NCBI GenBank assembly: GCA_965219875.1
Contig: CBDCOW010000001.1
Location: 372,001 to 436,000, forward strand
Direction of reading: 5' to 3'
Source of the DNA: DAOUKH01 sp965219875
GTDB taxonomy: Bacteria; Chloroflexota; Dehalococcoidia; SHYB01
Length of the DNA stretch: 64,000 nt
Shown here: positions 50,767-59,389 of the stretch, piece after piece
Position numbering within the stretch: the stretch's first letter is position 1
Layout of the letters: each line of letters starts with the position of its first letter
Made by a program: the position numbers and the translations under genes
Notes under the pieces: generated by a model
What the model was told of the DNA's origin: nothing
Databases searched by the model: none
The model's input: only the letters and a program-made list of their open reading frames with translations

Positions 50767-50804
50767 GTTGGGAGAAGAGGCAAGACCTCCGTAGGTGGTA
50801 GCGG

Positions 50805-51938
50805 CTAGGCCAGCGCGTCCCTGATGCGGTCGAAGATCGACTTGCCGTGCTTGCTCGTCAGATCGGGCTTCTTGAGCAGGCCGTCGAGGGTCTCGAACGC
50901 CTTCTTCTGCTTCGAGTCGAGCTTCGACGGCACGGCGACATCGGCGTAGACGATCTGGTCCCCGCGTCCGCCGCCGCGCAGGCGCTGAACGCCCTTGCCC
51001 TTCAGGCGGAACATCTGGCCCGGCTGCGTGCCCGGCGGGACCTTGAGGCGCGTCTCGCCGCCGAGCGTGGGGATCTCGAGCTCGTCGCCGAGCGCGGCTT
51101 GGGCGACGTTCAACGGGAGGGTGTAGATCACGTCGTCGCGCTCGCGCTCGAAGATCTCGTGCTCCTTGACCTGCACGGTGATGTAGAGGTCGCCCTGGGG
51201 GCCGCCGTTCCGACCCGCCTCGCCCTGCGACGAGAGCCGCACCTGCGAGCCGTGGCTGATCCCCGGCGGAATCTTGACCACGATGTTCGCCTGGTTGCGG
51301 CTGCGACCCTGGCCACGGCACTCGGTGCACGGATTCGAGATCGTCGTGCCCTCGCCGCGGCAGGAGGGGCAGGTGGTGACGTTGACGAACTGGCCGAAGA
51401 TGCTGCGTTGGGACTGGCGGACCTGCCCCTGCCCCTTGCACGTGGCGCAGCTATCGGTGCTGGTGCCGGGCTCCGACCGGGCGCCGTGGCAGCGGGAGCA
51501 GGTCTCGAGGCGGGAGAAGTCGAACTGCTTCTCCGTCCCGAAGGCCGCCTCCTCGAACTCGATGGCGACGTTGGCGGCGAGATCGTCGCCCCGCTGGGCG
51601 GCCGGCGCCCGCGAGCGGCGTCCGCCGAAGGACCCGCCGCCAAAGAAGGCGTCGAAGATGTCCCCGATGTCGGAGAAGCCGCCGAAGCCCTCGAAGCCGA
51701 CCCCGGCGCCGTTCGGCCCCGCGTGCCCGAAGCGGTCGTACTTGGCCCGCTTCTCGCCGTCGCGGAGCACCTCGTAGGCCTCGGCGCACTCCTTGAACTT
51801 CGCCTCGGCGTCAGGCTCCTTGTTACGGTCGGGGTGGTAGTCGAACGCCTTCTTGCGGAAAGACTTCCGAAGATCGTCCTCGGTCACGTCCCGGCCCACG
51901 CCGAGGACTTCGTAGTAGTCGCGCTTCGTCGTCGCCAT
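50805..51938 (-). CDS. dnaJ: Chaperone protein DnaJ
   Basis: The 377-residue protein begins MATTKRDYYEVLGVGRD. It has the HPD motif in FDYHPDRN, a Gly/Phe-rich part (GFEGFGGFSDIGDIFDAFFG), and four zinc-binding repeats (CSRCHGAR, CATCKGQG, CPSCRGEG, CTECRGQG) before the C-terminal substrate-binding domains. It stimulates DnaK ATPase in protein folding. ATG 51938 gives the standard start. A 5-prime copy of this gene exists at 55194-55290. Confidence 0.96.
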   Translation of the reverse strand: MATTKRDYYEVLGVGRDVTEDDLRKSFRKKAFDYHPDRNKEPDAEAKFKECAEAYEVLRDGEKRAKYDRFGHAGPNGAGVGFEGFGGFSDIGDIFDAFFGGGSFGGRRSRAPAAQRGDDLAANVAIEFEEAAFGTEKQFDFSRLETCSRCHGARSEPGTSTDSCATCKGQGQVRQSQRSIFGQFVNVTTCPSCRGEGTTISNPCTECRGQGRSRNQANIVVKIPPGISHGSQVRLSSQGEAGRNGGPQGDLYITVQVKEHEIFERERDDVIYTLPLNVAQAALGDELEIPTLGGETRLKVPPGTQPGQMFRLKGKGVQRLRGGGRGDQIVYADVAVPSKLDSKQKKAFETLDGLLKKPDLTSKHGKSIFDRIRDALA

Positions 51939-51968
51939 AGGTATCCCGCAGGGGCTCCCAACCTTTGG

Positions 51969-51997
51969 ATTATAGGGAGCGGGAGGGCTAGGGACAA
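51969..51997 (-). promoter_or_regulatory. Sigma-70-type dnaJ promoter
   Basis: On the minus strand TTGTCC (51997-51992) and TATAAT (51974-51969) are exactly 17 bp apart, about 30 bp before the dnaJ start codon. A related sequence with TATAGT survives at the dnaJ-like fragment near 55275. No CIRCE-type inverted repeat is seen. The rest of 51998-52192 shows nothing recognisable. Confidence 0.72.
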
Positions 51998-52192
51998 GCG
52001 GAGGGGTAGGACTCTGGGAAGCTGGATGTCGGCGGGCGTGAGGGGGGCGGGACTCCCTCTGGCCCCACCGCTGGCATGCTCGTGGGCCGTCGGCCTGGAA
52101 CCTGTTTGACGAGACAGAACCGCCCTTGAGATGCGGATGGGACTCGTCGAGCATGGCGCTGCCTAGATCCAGACGGCGGAGTGCACGACGGA

Positions 52193-53572
52193 TCAGGCTT
52201 CTGTAGACCCTAGGGCGACGGTGAACTTCTCCAGCCAAGATGGGAACATGTTCCGAATCTCCGTGGCCAACGCTGAGAGCCCGTCCTCTAGAACTATAGA
52301 ATTGCAAGGGACTCTCTTGGGTTCGGACTTCCATTCGTCTATACCGCCCCCGAACGTTTTCGTACTACCAAGATAAAACATGCCACGGAACTCAAGCTCG
52401 CCGCTTACTCTTGTTCGAACCGCAACGCCTATAGCCAGCACAACGGGATTCCAACCAGGCCCTGAAAGGATCGTCGCCCTGATGTCTTCATTGGATATTT
52501 CATGCTTTAGTCTATCGAAGAACATCGTGGTGACGAATTTGGGCCGCTGGTTGAACTCAGCAGCGGGGAATTCTCGTCGGATTTCGGCTTGTAAAGGGTC
52601 CAAAAGCTCCTGCAGCCGTCGCACTGCTTGTCGGAAGCACTGTCGCTGCGCTTCTTGCTCGTTGACTTGTCGCAGCCTCAGCTCGGCGGTTTCTCGCAGT
52701 CTGCTCCACATGTCCGCTAAGTCCACTGATTGTTGCGGCGTATCGTTGTCTAAGGAGAGCCAAGCACGCAGATCTTCGGAGACCTGCCTCATCGAAGGAC
52801 GCTTCGAGGGCTCATGCTCAGTGCACCGCTCGATCAGTTCGTCGAGGAGACGCGCCAATGGATGTGGGCGAATCTCATCGATCGAGTACGCTCTGTTCGA
52901 AGCACTCTGTTCGCCTTGTGGGGGCCATCGCTGATCAACACTCAAGACCCATAACGTCTTAGCAAGAGAGAAGACATCGGCTGGCCCCGGGTCGGCATGT
53001 GCCGAGTCAACTACCATCTCATATGCTAAGAAGTATCTCGGACCGAGAGGTCGCCCGGAGACAGTTAGGTCATCGGCGTCAGGGAGATCCACGAGGCCAA
53101 AATCTGAGATCACAGGACGCCCATCAAGCAGGTAGAGATTCGACGGCTTGATGTCCCGGTGATACATATGGAGACACTCGTGTAGGTCTGCCAACGCATC
53201 TGCGATTTCGGCTACTGCGGCCACCACGTCCCGCAGGCCAGAATCGGAGAGGGAGGCGGCGAGAGGTACGCCGATTGGCATCGCCAACCACGCTGGATGG
53301 GCATTGGATGGAGTTTCGGGAAGGTCTTGGTCAAGCAACGGCATCACGCACGGTTTAGAACCGAGTTTTCTAAGTGCTCGGATCTCCTGGCGAAACCGTT
53401 GATACGGTTCTGAGTCCGTCCTGCGCTGGTTGAGAATCTTAAGGGCGATTTTCGATTCTCCGTCGGTTGCACGCCATACCTCGGCATTTCCCCCTCGGCC
53501 AAGAGGGTCGATGAGTCTCCATTTCCCAATGGATTCTCCGCTACTATGGCGCGGCACTCGAGAATTCCCCAC
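52193..53572 (-). CDS. Ser/Thr protein kinase with novel C-terminal domain
   Basis: The 459-residue protein has an N-terminal Hanks-type kinase: G-loop LGRGGNAEVWRA at 24-35, ATP Lys 45, HRDIKPSN at 138-145 and DFG at 157-159. No membrane segment or PASTA domain follows. A coiled, Gln/Arg-rich stretch (about 295-330) leads to an unrecognised C-terminal domain containing LAIGVAVRTRVSGELEFRGMF. Its start overlaps the zinc-ribbon gene by 29 nt, so the two are probably translated together. The region is less GC-rich than the flanks. Confidence 0.83.
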   Translation of the reverse strand: MGNSRVPRHSSGESIGKWRLIDPLGRGGNAEVWRATDGESKIALKILNQRRTDSEPYQRFRQEIRALRKLGSKPCVMPLLDQDLPETPSNAHPAWLAMPIGVPLAASLSDSGLRDVVAAVAEIADALADLHECLHMYHRDIKPSNLYLLDGRPVISDFGLVDLPDADDLTVSGRPLGPRYFLAYEMVVDSAHADPGPADVFSLAKTLWVLSVDQRWPPQGEQSASNRAYSIDEIRPHPLARLLDELIERCTEHEPSKRPSMRQVSEDLRAWLSLDNDTPQQSVDLADMWSRLRETAELRLRQVNEQEAQRQCFRQAVRRLQELLDPLQAEIRREFPAAEFNQRPKFVTTMFFDRLKHEISNEDIRATILSGPGWNPVVLAIGVAVRTRVSGELEFRGMFYLGSTKTFGGGIDEWKSEPKRVPCNSIVLEDGLSALATEIRNMFPSWLEKFTVALGSTEA

Positions 53573-54023
53573 AATAGAGGCAGTGCACTGATCCGCTCCA
53601 TGTCTCGGCGATTTTGATAGGTTCCATAGGATGACAAGTGAAGCTAACCTGCTTCATGTCATTCGGTTCAAACACAGGTGGGGCCTGTTGAGGTTCGGAA
53701 GCTTCGACCCTAGCATTGAACTGAATGAGGCCGCCCGATGACTTACCCAAGCGCCGAAATGAATCACCTAGATCCTCTAGAGAAGGACGGACTACTTGGT
53801 CATACACATGGGCCTTGATGTAGGAGAGTTGTTCTTCAGTTAACCACTCTTGAGGTGCCGCTCGTGTTCCGCAATACGGACAGAAGTACTCTTCAGGGGG
53901 TGAGGATGGTTCCTCTACCTCCGTTGACAGCCATTTGAATTCTCGGCTGCAATTGGGGCAAGCGCGGCGGAGAAACCCGTCGGAATCGAGTGGAAAACTA
54001 ACTGAGAGCTCTATTTCGCTCAT
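53544..54023 (-). CDS. Zinc-ribbon protein of unknown function
   Basis: The 159-residue protein begins with a zinc ribbon, CPNCSREFKW...YFCPYCGT (about residues 22-51). A helical middle follows, with a second cysteine group CHPMEPIKIAETWSGSVHCLYCG at the end. I do not recognise the family. It lies 45 nt downstream of the HNH gene and overlaps the kinase gene by 29 nt, so it probably bridges the two functionally as an adaptor or substrate. ATG 54023 is the start. Confidence 0.7.
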   Translation of the reverse strand: MSEIELSVSFPLDSDGFLRRACPNCSREFKWLSTEVEEPSSPPEEYFCPYCGTRAAPQEWLTEEQLSYIKAHVYDQVVRPSLEDLGDSFRRLGKSSGGLIQFNARVEASEPQQAPPVFEPNDMKQVSFTCHPMEPIKIAETWSGSVHCLYCGEFSSAAP

Positions 54024-54068
54024 GATGTCTCACCTGTTTACTGTGCTTAGACGGTGGCTTGACGCCAT

Positions 54069-54878
54069 CTATCCTTTCAGTTCCCTACGAACTTCCTCGA
54101 CCGAAAGTGGAGGGTACTGTCGGTGAACCATGGCGTGACAGTTGGGGCAAATCGGACGGAGGTCCGTAATCGGATCAATTTTGTAACTGTCCCCGATTTC
54201 AGATATAGGAACTACGTGATGGACGTGTATGTAGCCAGCTCCGAAATCCCCGTAACGCTCCTCAAAGACCAACCCGCAAACAACGCAGGCTAGACCATAG
54301 TGGCGTATGCATGCCTGCCGGGCGGCACGATCACGTTCGTATACGTTCACCTCAACTTGGCGGACACTGCCTTCCCTGTACTCTCTCACAGGAATCTCAT
54401 CGGGGCCTCGGAAGTAGCCTGGATCAGGGACAACGGTCGCGAACGACCATAGGACTTCCACCGGGGAGCGGTCAAAGACTTCGAGTGGCTTGGCGCATCC
54501 CGCATACTCGAACGGAGCCGCGTTTGAGCTACGCCAAAAGACATGCACTGTACTCACATCTCTCAATAGTTTCTTGACGCTCGGCCATGTGGGGCGTGAC
54601 CTTCCCTGGTGATACCAGCGGAGCAACTCCCCTTCCCAACGATTGTCATAGTGATGACCGGTTCTCCCCTCAATACCCACGTTGGCGAAGATCAAGAACT
54701 CACCGCCGTGCTCCACGATTCCCGTATCCCAGGGGCCGCCTTTGGCCTTGCGACCGACACCAGCCAATTCTTTGATATCGGCGCGTGAGTACTTGCTACC
54801 AACCTTGAAGTTCAACATTCGCAGTACTGGGGACGTGGGGTGCTGCTCGTCCAGCCCATCGATCTGCCATGCTATCAC
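54069..54878 (-). CDS. HNH endonuclease, McrA/restriction-like
   Basis: The 269-residue protein has a C-terminal HNH domain: CVVCGLVFEERYG, YIHVHHVVPISE (catalytic His), DLRPICPNCHAMVHR. An N-terminal module (SKYSRADIKELAGV, GGEFLIFANVGIEGRTGHHYDNRW) resembles DUF3427-type restriction proteins. GTG 54878 is chosen because AAGGGG lies 6 nt upstream; TTG 54899 gives a longer form. It is the first gene of the three-gene module with the zinc ribbon and the kinase. Confidence 0.78.
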   Translation of the reverse strand: MIAWQIDGLDEQHPTSPVLRMLNFKVGSKYSRADIKELAGVGRKAKGGPWDTGIVEHGGEFLIFANVGIEGRTGHHYDNRWEGELLRWYHQGRSRPTWPSVKKLLRDVSTVHVFWRSSNAAPFEYAGCAKPLEVFDRSPVEVLWSFATVVPDPGYFRGPDEIPVREYREGSVRQVEVNVYERDRAARQACIRHYGLACVVCGLVFEERYGDFGAGYIHVHHVVPISEIGDSYKIDPITDLRPICPNCHAMVHRQYPPLSVEEVRRELKG

Positions 54879-54935
54879 CTCAGACCCCTTCAGAAGCAAC
54901 GCGAGCCTGAGAGAGGGCGGCCGCCGCGGGGGCGG

Positions 54936-55240
54936 CTAGTCGATGTGGAGTTCGCGGTCGGTGACGGACACGTCGGCGAAGTGGTGGCGCGCCCTGCCGT
55001 TGATCCAGCGGGCGGCGATGGCCTGGCCGGTGATGTCGGGATGGGCGATGAAGTAGGGGACGAGGCGGGCGATGTCGCTGGGGGCCATGAACCCGAGGCC
55101 GGTGCGGTCGTCGGGGACGGGCTTGGTAGGCCCATTTGAGGATGGGGGTGTCGACGACGCCGGGGCAGACGGCGTTGACGCAGATGCCGTCGTCGGCCCA
55201 CGCCGAGGACCTCGTAGCAGTCGCGCTTTGTCGTCGGCAT
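54936..55240 (-). pseudogene. Chimeric fragment: dnaJ 5-prime end fused to SDR 3-prime end
   Basis: The first codons from ATG 55240 read MPTTKRDCYEVLGVG, a copy of the DnaJ start, and the upstream bases match the dnaJ promoter region. From about 55194 leftwards the sequence becomes SDR-like in another register: GICVNAVCPGVVDTPILKWAY. It then shifts frame by one base near 55130 and continues as MAPSDIARLVPYFIAHPD and VTDRELHID before a stop at 54936, matching the gene at 56070. Neither part can make a complete protein. Confidence 0.8.
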
Positions 55241-55359
55241 GGGTGGCTCGCAGAGTCTCCTAACCCTGGACTATAGGGAGCGCCCGCGCCACGAACCAGC
55301 GAGCCCAAGTAGTGTCTCAGTTTGAACTCTGTGGGCGAGCAACATGGCCTAAGCTACTG

Positions 55360-55776
55360 CTATTGCTCCGAAGCGGTATCGCTGACCCCCCATCGCTCCC
55401 GAAGGACAGCACCGAGCGCCAAAGCGTCTTGCTTGACAGCCTGGGCAGTCTCAATATCGCCATTCTCGAATGCCTCTCCCATCCGGGAGAAAAGCCAAAC
55501 GATGCTAGCCAATATCTCCTCCGATTCCGTCAACTCGTGATTCCCGATTCTGCGCCTGTTGACCGAATCTCGCCTAAACGCGAGGAACCCCATGGCAGCC
55601 TTGTGCTCAGGGTCGGCTGGCTGCTCCGATGTCGGAGTCACCGGGGACAAGAAAGGGCGTACCGCATCCTTCAGGTCGTCGAGTAGGTGCCGTTGGCACC
55701 GATAGCCAGTCTCCTTATTCTCTGCTGCCAGGATCCAAGCAGCAGGTTTATCGCAGCGAATGCATTTCTCGTCCAT
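55360..55776 (-). CDS. Small zinc-binding-like protein of unknown function
   Basis: The 138-residue protein begins MDEKCIRCDKPAAWILAAENKETGYRCQRHLLDD, with a C-x2-C...C-x2-H pattern suggestive of zinc binding. The rest is helical with EEILASIVWLFSRMGEAFENGD. I do not recognise a family. Its base composition resembles the kinase module on the other side of the chimeric fragment. It is co-oriented with that module but separated from it. Confidence 0.6.
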   Translation of the reverse strand: MDEKCIRCDKPAAWILAAENKETGYRCQRHLLDDLKDAVRPFLSPVTPTSEQPADPEHKAAMGFLAFRRDSVNRRRIGNHELTESEEILASIVWLFSRMGEAFENGDIETAQAVKQDALALGAVLRERWGVSDTASEQ

Positions 55777-56069
55777 GATCGTCCTCTCTGTTCTCGCAGT
55801 AGGCGGGAGCGCCTTAGTGTCTTCGGTTTACGGGGTGGTGCCTGCCATGGCTTGCTGTCCAAGCTAATCCAGCCCATCGACCAAAAAGGTCATCCCTGAG
55901 CTAGAGCCCGTCCCCTACGGCTCCTCGTGCAACGTCGCTCCACAGCTTATAGACGGAATGCATTCGAGTGCTAGGGGGCTCTGTCTTCCTCTCAGTAAGC
56001 AACGCAACCCAAAAGGCCGCGTCACGGCGAAGGAAAGGGGTGAGAGAGGGCCGGGCCGCGCCGACCCGG
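55777..56069. other. Intergenic region, nothing recognised
   Basis: This 293-bp interval between the small zinc-binding-like gene and the SDR operon has no supported reading frame, no array unit and no clear hairpin. It contains scattered short similarity to the CTCTCAGT type of repeat only. Confidence 0.5.
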
Positions 56070-56849
56070 CTACCCGATCTCCAGCTCGCGGTCCGTAACG
56101 GACACGTCGACGTAGTGGTAGCGCGCCCTGCCCTCGATCCAGCGGGCGGCGATGGCTTGGCCCGTCATGTCGGGGTGGGTGATGAAGTAGAGGACGAGGC
56201 GGGCGATGTCGCTGGGGGCCATGAGCCCGAGGCCGGAGCGATCCGCGGGGATCGGCTGCGAGCCCCATTCGATGAGGGGGGTGTCGACGCCGCCGGGGCA
56301 GATGGCGTTGACGCGGATGCCGTCGGCGGCCCCCGCCTCGGCGAACGCGGTGGTGAGGCTCAGCACGCCCGCCTTGGAGGCGGAATAGGCCGGGCCGGGC
56401 GCGTAGGGATGAAGGGCCGCCATCGAGGCCGTGTTGACCATCGCGCCGCCGCCGGCCCGCATCAGGGGCATGACCGCCCGCGACATCAGGAAGTAGCCGG
56501 TCAGGTTCACGTCGATCACGCGCCGCCAGACGTCCTCGGGGTGCTCCTCGATGCTCCCGAAGGCGCGGAGGATGCCCGCGTTGTTGTGGAGCGCGTCGAT
56601 GCGGCCGTAGGCCGACAGGGCGGCGCCGACAATCTCCTGGACGTCCTTGTTCACCGATGTGTCGCCCACCGCCGCGACGGCCTCGCCGCCGTCCGCCGCG
56701 ATGAGGGAGACGGTCTCGGCGGCCCCAGTTTCGTCGATGTCGGCGACCACGACCCTGGCGCCCTCCGCCGCGAGGAGCGCCGCGGTGGCGCGTCCCATTC
56801 CCGACCCCGCGCCGGTGACGATGGCGGCCTTGCCGTCGAGTTTGCCCAT
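56070..56849 (-). CDS. SDR oxidoreductase (third gene of a coupled trio)
   Basis: The 259-residue classical SDR has AIVTGAGSGMGRATA, NNAGIL, and PAYSASKAG as the YxxxK site. A C-terminal extension (YHYVDVSVTDRELEIG) resembles the other two genes of the trio. ATG 56849 overlaps the upstream stop by one base (TGATG), so translation is coupled. A frameshifted remnant of a close relative is at 54936-55240. It probably oxidises an alicyclic or hydroxyacyl-CoA intermediate. Confidence 0.88.
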   Translation of the reverse strand: MGKLDGKAAIVTGAGSGMGRATAALLAAEGARVVVADIDETGAAETVSLIAADGGEAVAAVGDTSVNKDVQEIVGAALSAYGRIDALHNNAGILRAFGSIEEHPEDVWRRVIDVNLTGYFLMSRAVMPLMRAGGGAMVNTASMAALHPYAPGPAYSASKAGVLSLTTAFAEAGAADGIRVNAICPGGVDTPLIEWGSQPIPADRSGLGLMAPSDIARLVLYFITHPDMTGQAIAARWIEGRARYHYVDVSVTDRELEIG

Positions 56850-57637
56850 CAGAATGCCTCCACGCCACTCAGGCGCTCGAACTGGTTGGGGAGCACGAGG
56901 TCGTAGACGGGGCCGTCGTCGCTCAGGCTCGTGTAGACGAGGGCGGCGCGCATCTTCTCGTTGACCGCGAGGTAGTAGACGGCGCGGGCGAGGTCCATGG
57001 GGTCGAGGAGGTTCTCCGGCTTCCGCAGGGCGGCGCGCCCCGTGTCGGAGAGCTCCAGCATCGGCGTCCGCGTCATGCCGGGAAGGACGGCGTTCACGCG
57101 AATGCCGTCGCCCTCGACGAGCTGCTGCAGACCTTGGGTCAGACCCAGCACGCCGAACTTGGCGGCGGAGTAGGCGAGGGCGACCCCGTACGCCGCCACG
57201 CCCGCCCCCGACGACGTGTTGACGATCGCGCCGCCGCCCTGGGCCCGCATCATGGGGATCACCGCCTTCGCGCAGATGAAGAGCGAGGAGAGGTTCACGT
57301 CGATGATGCGCCGCCACTCTTCGACGCCCACGTCGTCGATGTCGCGGTGGTGCGCGATGATTGCGGCGTTGTTGTGGAGGAAGTCGACGCGCCCGTAGGC
57401 GGTCAACGTCTTGCCCACCAGCTCCTGCACCTGGGGGACGTCGGAGACGTCGGCGGCGGCGAAGATGGCCTCGCCGCCGCTCGTGGCGATCATGCGAGCG
57501 GTCTCGGCGCCCTCGGCCTCCTTCAGGTCGACCGCCACGACGCTCACGCCGCGCTCGGCAAAAAGCAGGGCCGAGGCGCGGCCGATGCCGCCGGCGGCGC
57601 CGGTCACGATGGCGACCTTGCCGTCGACGCGGTTCAC
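56849..57637 (-). CDS. SDR oxidoreductase (second gene of a coupled trio)
   Basis: The 262-residue protein begins VDGKVAIVTGAAGGIGRA after GTG 57637. It has HNNAAI and LAYSAAKFGVLG as active-site region, and an extended C-terminus ending LVLPNQFERLSGVEAF. GTG overlaps the stop of the upstream SDR by 4 nt (GTGA). It shares the general plan of the other two, with diverged substrate loops, so each may act on a different intermediate. Confidence 0.87.
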   Translation of the reverse strand: MNRVDGKVAIVTGAAGGIGRASALLFAERGVSVVAVDLKEAEGAETARMIATSGGEAIFAAADVSDVPQVQELVGKTLTAYGRVDFLHNNAAIIAHHRDIDDVGVEEWRRIIDVNLSSLFICAKAVIPMMRAQGGGAIVNTSSGAGVAAYGVALAYSAAKFGVLGLTQGLQQLVEGDGIRVNAVLPGMTRTPMLELSDTGRAALRKPENLLDPMDLARAVYYLAVNEKMRAALVYTSLSDDGPVYDLVLPNQFERLSGVEAF

Positions 57638-58437
57638 TGGGGCCCTAGGTCGTCGGCGAGGCCGATGGCGGTCTGCGCCGGCGGGTCTTGGACCTGGAGG
57701 TACTCGATCCTGCCCTCGGCGTCGCGGGCCACGACCATCATGAAGCGGTCGAGGTCCTCGCGCTCGGCGAGGTACTGGACGGCGCGGGCGAGGTCTGCGG
57801 CGTCCATGGGGGCCATGGCGGCGGTGCCGAGTTTGGAGCGGGCGCGCGCGTCCCGGGTCATCGGGGTGTCGGTGAAGCCGGGAAGGATGGCGTTCACCCG
57901 GATGTTCGTGCCGCGGAGCATGTCGGGCAAGGTGCGGGTGAGCGAGATCACTCCCGCCTTCGCCGCGGCGTAGCTGGGGGAGTAGGGCACCGAGACGAGT
58001 CCGCCCTGGGACGACATGTTGATGATGGCGCCGCCGTCGCCGTCGCGCATGACGGGCGCGACCGCCTTGGCCACGAGGAACGGCGCGTTGAGGTTTACGT
58101 CGATGACACGACGGAACTCCTCGATGGGCCAGGCTTCGAGCGAGTCGTGGCGGCGCATGATCGCGGCGTTGTTGTGGAGCAGGTCGATGCGTCCGAAGGT
58201 GGAGACGGCCTTGTCGACGGCGGCGGCCACGTCGCTTTCCGATGAGACGTCGGCTTGGACGAAGATGGCCTTGCTGTCGCCGTGGCCGATCTCGGCGATG
58301 GTCTCGCGGCCGGCTTCGTCGTCCACGTCGACGGCTACGACGTTCGCGCCGATGCGGGCGAAACGGACCGCGGTGGCGCGTCCGATGCCCATGCCCGCGC
58401 CGGTGACGAACGCAACTTTTCCTGTCCACGAAGCCAT
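57634..58437 (-). CDS. SDR oxidoreductase (first gene of a coupled trio)
   Basis: The 267-residue protein begins MASWTGKVAFVTGAGMGIGRATA, with HNNAAIM and PSYAAAKAGVIS (YxxxK). A C-terminal extension follows the usual SDR end (AEREDLDRFMMVVARDAEG). ATG 58437 has GGAGG 9 nt upstream. It heads the three-gene operon. The repeat array 58520-59389 separates it from the thiolase gene. Confidence 0.88.
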   Translation of the reverse strand: MASWTGKVAFVTGAGMGIGRATAVRFARIGANVVAVDVDDEAGRETIAEIGHGDSKAIFVQADVSSESDVAAAVDKAVSTFGRIDLLHNNAAIMRRHDSLEAWPIEEFRRVIDVNLNAPFLVAKAVAPVMRDGDGGAIINMSSQGGLVSVPYSPSYAAAKAGVISLTRTLPDMLRGTNIRVNAILPGFTDTPMTRDARARSKLGTAAMAPMDAADLARAVQYLAEREDLDRFMMVVARDAEGRIEYLQVQDPPAQTAIGLADDLGPQ

Positions 58438-58519
58438 AGGGGGCGCCTCCTATCGTCCTGTCGTCAGACTGGGGCGCATGGTAGCTTCACCGCCGTCGAG
58501 GCGGCAACCCCCGGTCCAA

Positions 58520-59389
58520 GCCTTTGCGTTACCGGACTTCGATATCCCGTGGCGGTTGCGAGGCGGCCCCTCATCTCAATCTTCTCTCGTGGGGAGAAGA
58601 GGCAAGACTCCTCCGCCCCACCCCTCCCCTCCGACGCGCCCTTGGGGCGCGTGCCCTCTTTCAGTTTCCCCCAGAGGGGGGAAGGTTTAAGGCGCTCCTC
58701 TTCGGGGAGAGGCGGGCTTCGATGACCCGTGGCGGTTGCGAGGCGGCCCCTCATCTCGATCTTCTCCCGTGGGGAGAAGAGGCAAGACTTCCCGGCCCGA
58801 CCCCTCCGACGCGCCCTTGGGGCGCGTGCCCTCTTTCAGTTTCCCCCAGAGGGGAAAGGTTTAAGGCGCTCCCCTTTGGGGAGAGGCGGACTTCGATGAC
58901 CCGTGGCGGTTGCGAGGCGGCCCCTCATCTCAATCTTCTCCCGTGGGGAGAAGAGGCAAGACCTCCCCGCCCCTCCCCTCCGATGCGCCCTTGGGGCGCG
59001 TGCCCTCTTTCAGTTCCCCCCAGAGGGGGAAAGGTTTTAAGGCGCTCCCCCTTCGGGGAGAGGCGGACTTCGATATCCCGTGGTGGTTGCGAGGCGGCCC
59101 CTCATCTCGATCTTCTCCCGTGGGGAGAAGAGGCAAGACCTCCCGGCCCCACCCATGCTTGCCCGCAGGCGGGTTGCGCAAGGGTCTCCGTTGGGAGAGG
59201 GGAAGACTCCTCCGCCCCGCCCCTCCCCTCCGACGCGCCCTTGGGGCGCGTGCCCTCTTTCAGTTTCCCCCAGAGGGGGAAAGGTTTAAGGCGCTCCCCT
59301 TCGGGGAGAGGCGGACTTCGATGACCCGCGGCGGTTGCGAGGCGGCCCCTCATCTCAAATCTTCTCCCGGGGGGAGAAGAGGCAAGACG
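58520..59389. repeat. Tandem array of element cores between SDR trio and thiolase
   Basis: CTTCGAT anchors at 58537, 58717, 58891, 59068 and 59316 give periods of 180, 174, 177 and 248 bp. The array starts with CCTTTGCGTTACCGG, similar to an element end, and an opposite end GGGTTGCGCAAGGGTCTCC finishes at 59189. So part of it reads as one element with internal tandem copies. Units contain CCTTGGGGCGCGTG and CCCCAGAGGGG hairpins. The thiolase stop codon is immediately next to it. Confidence 0.82.
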
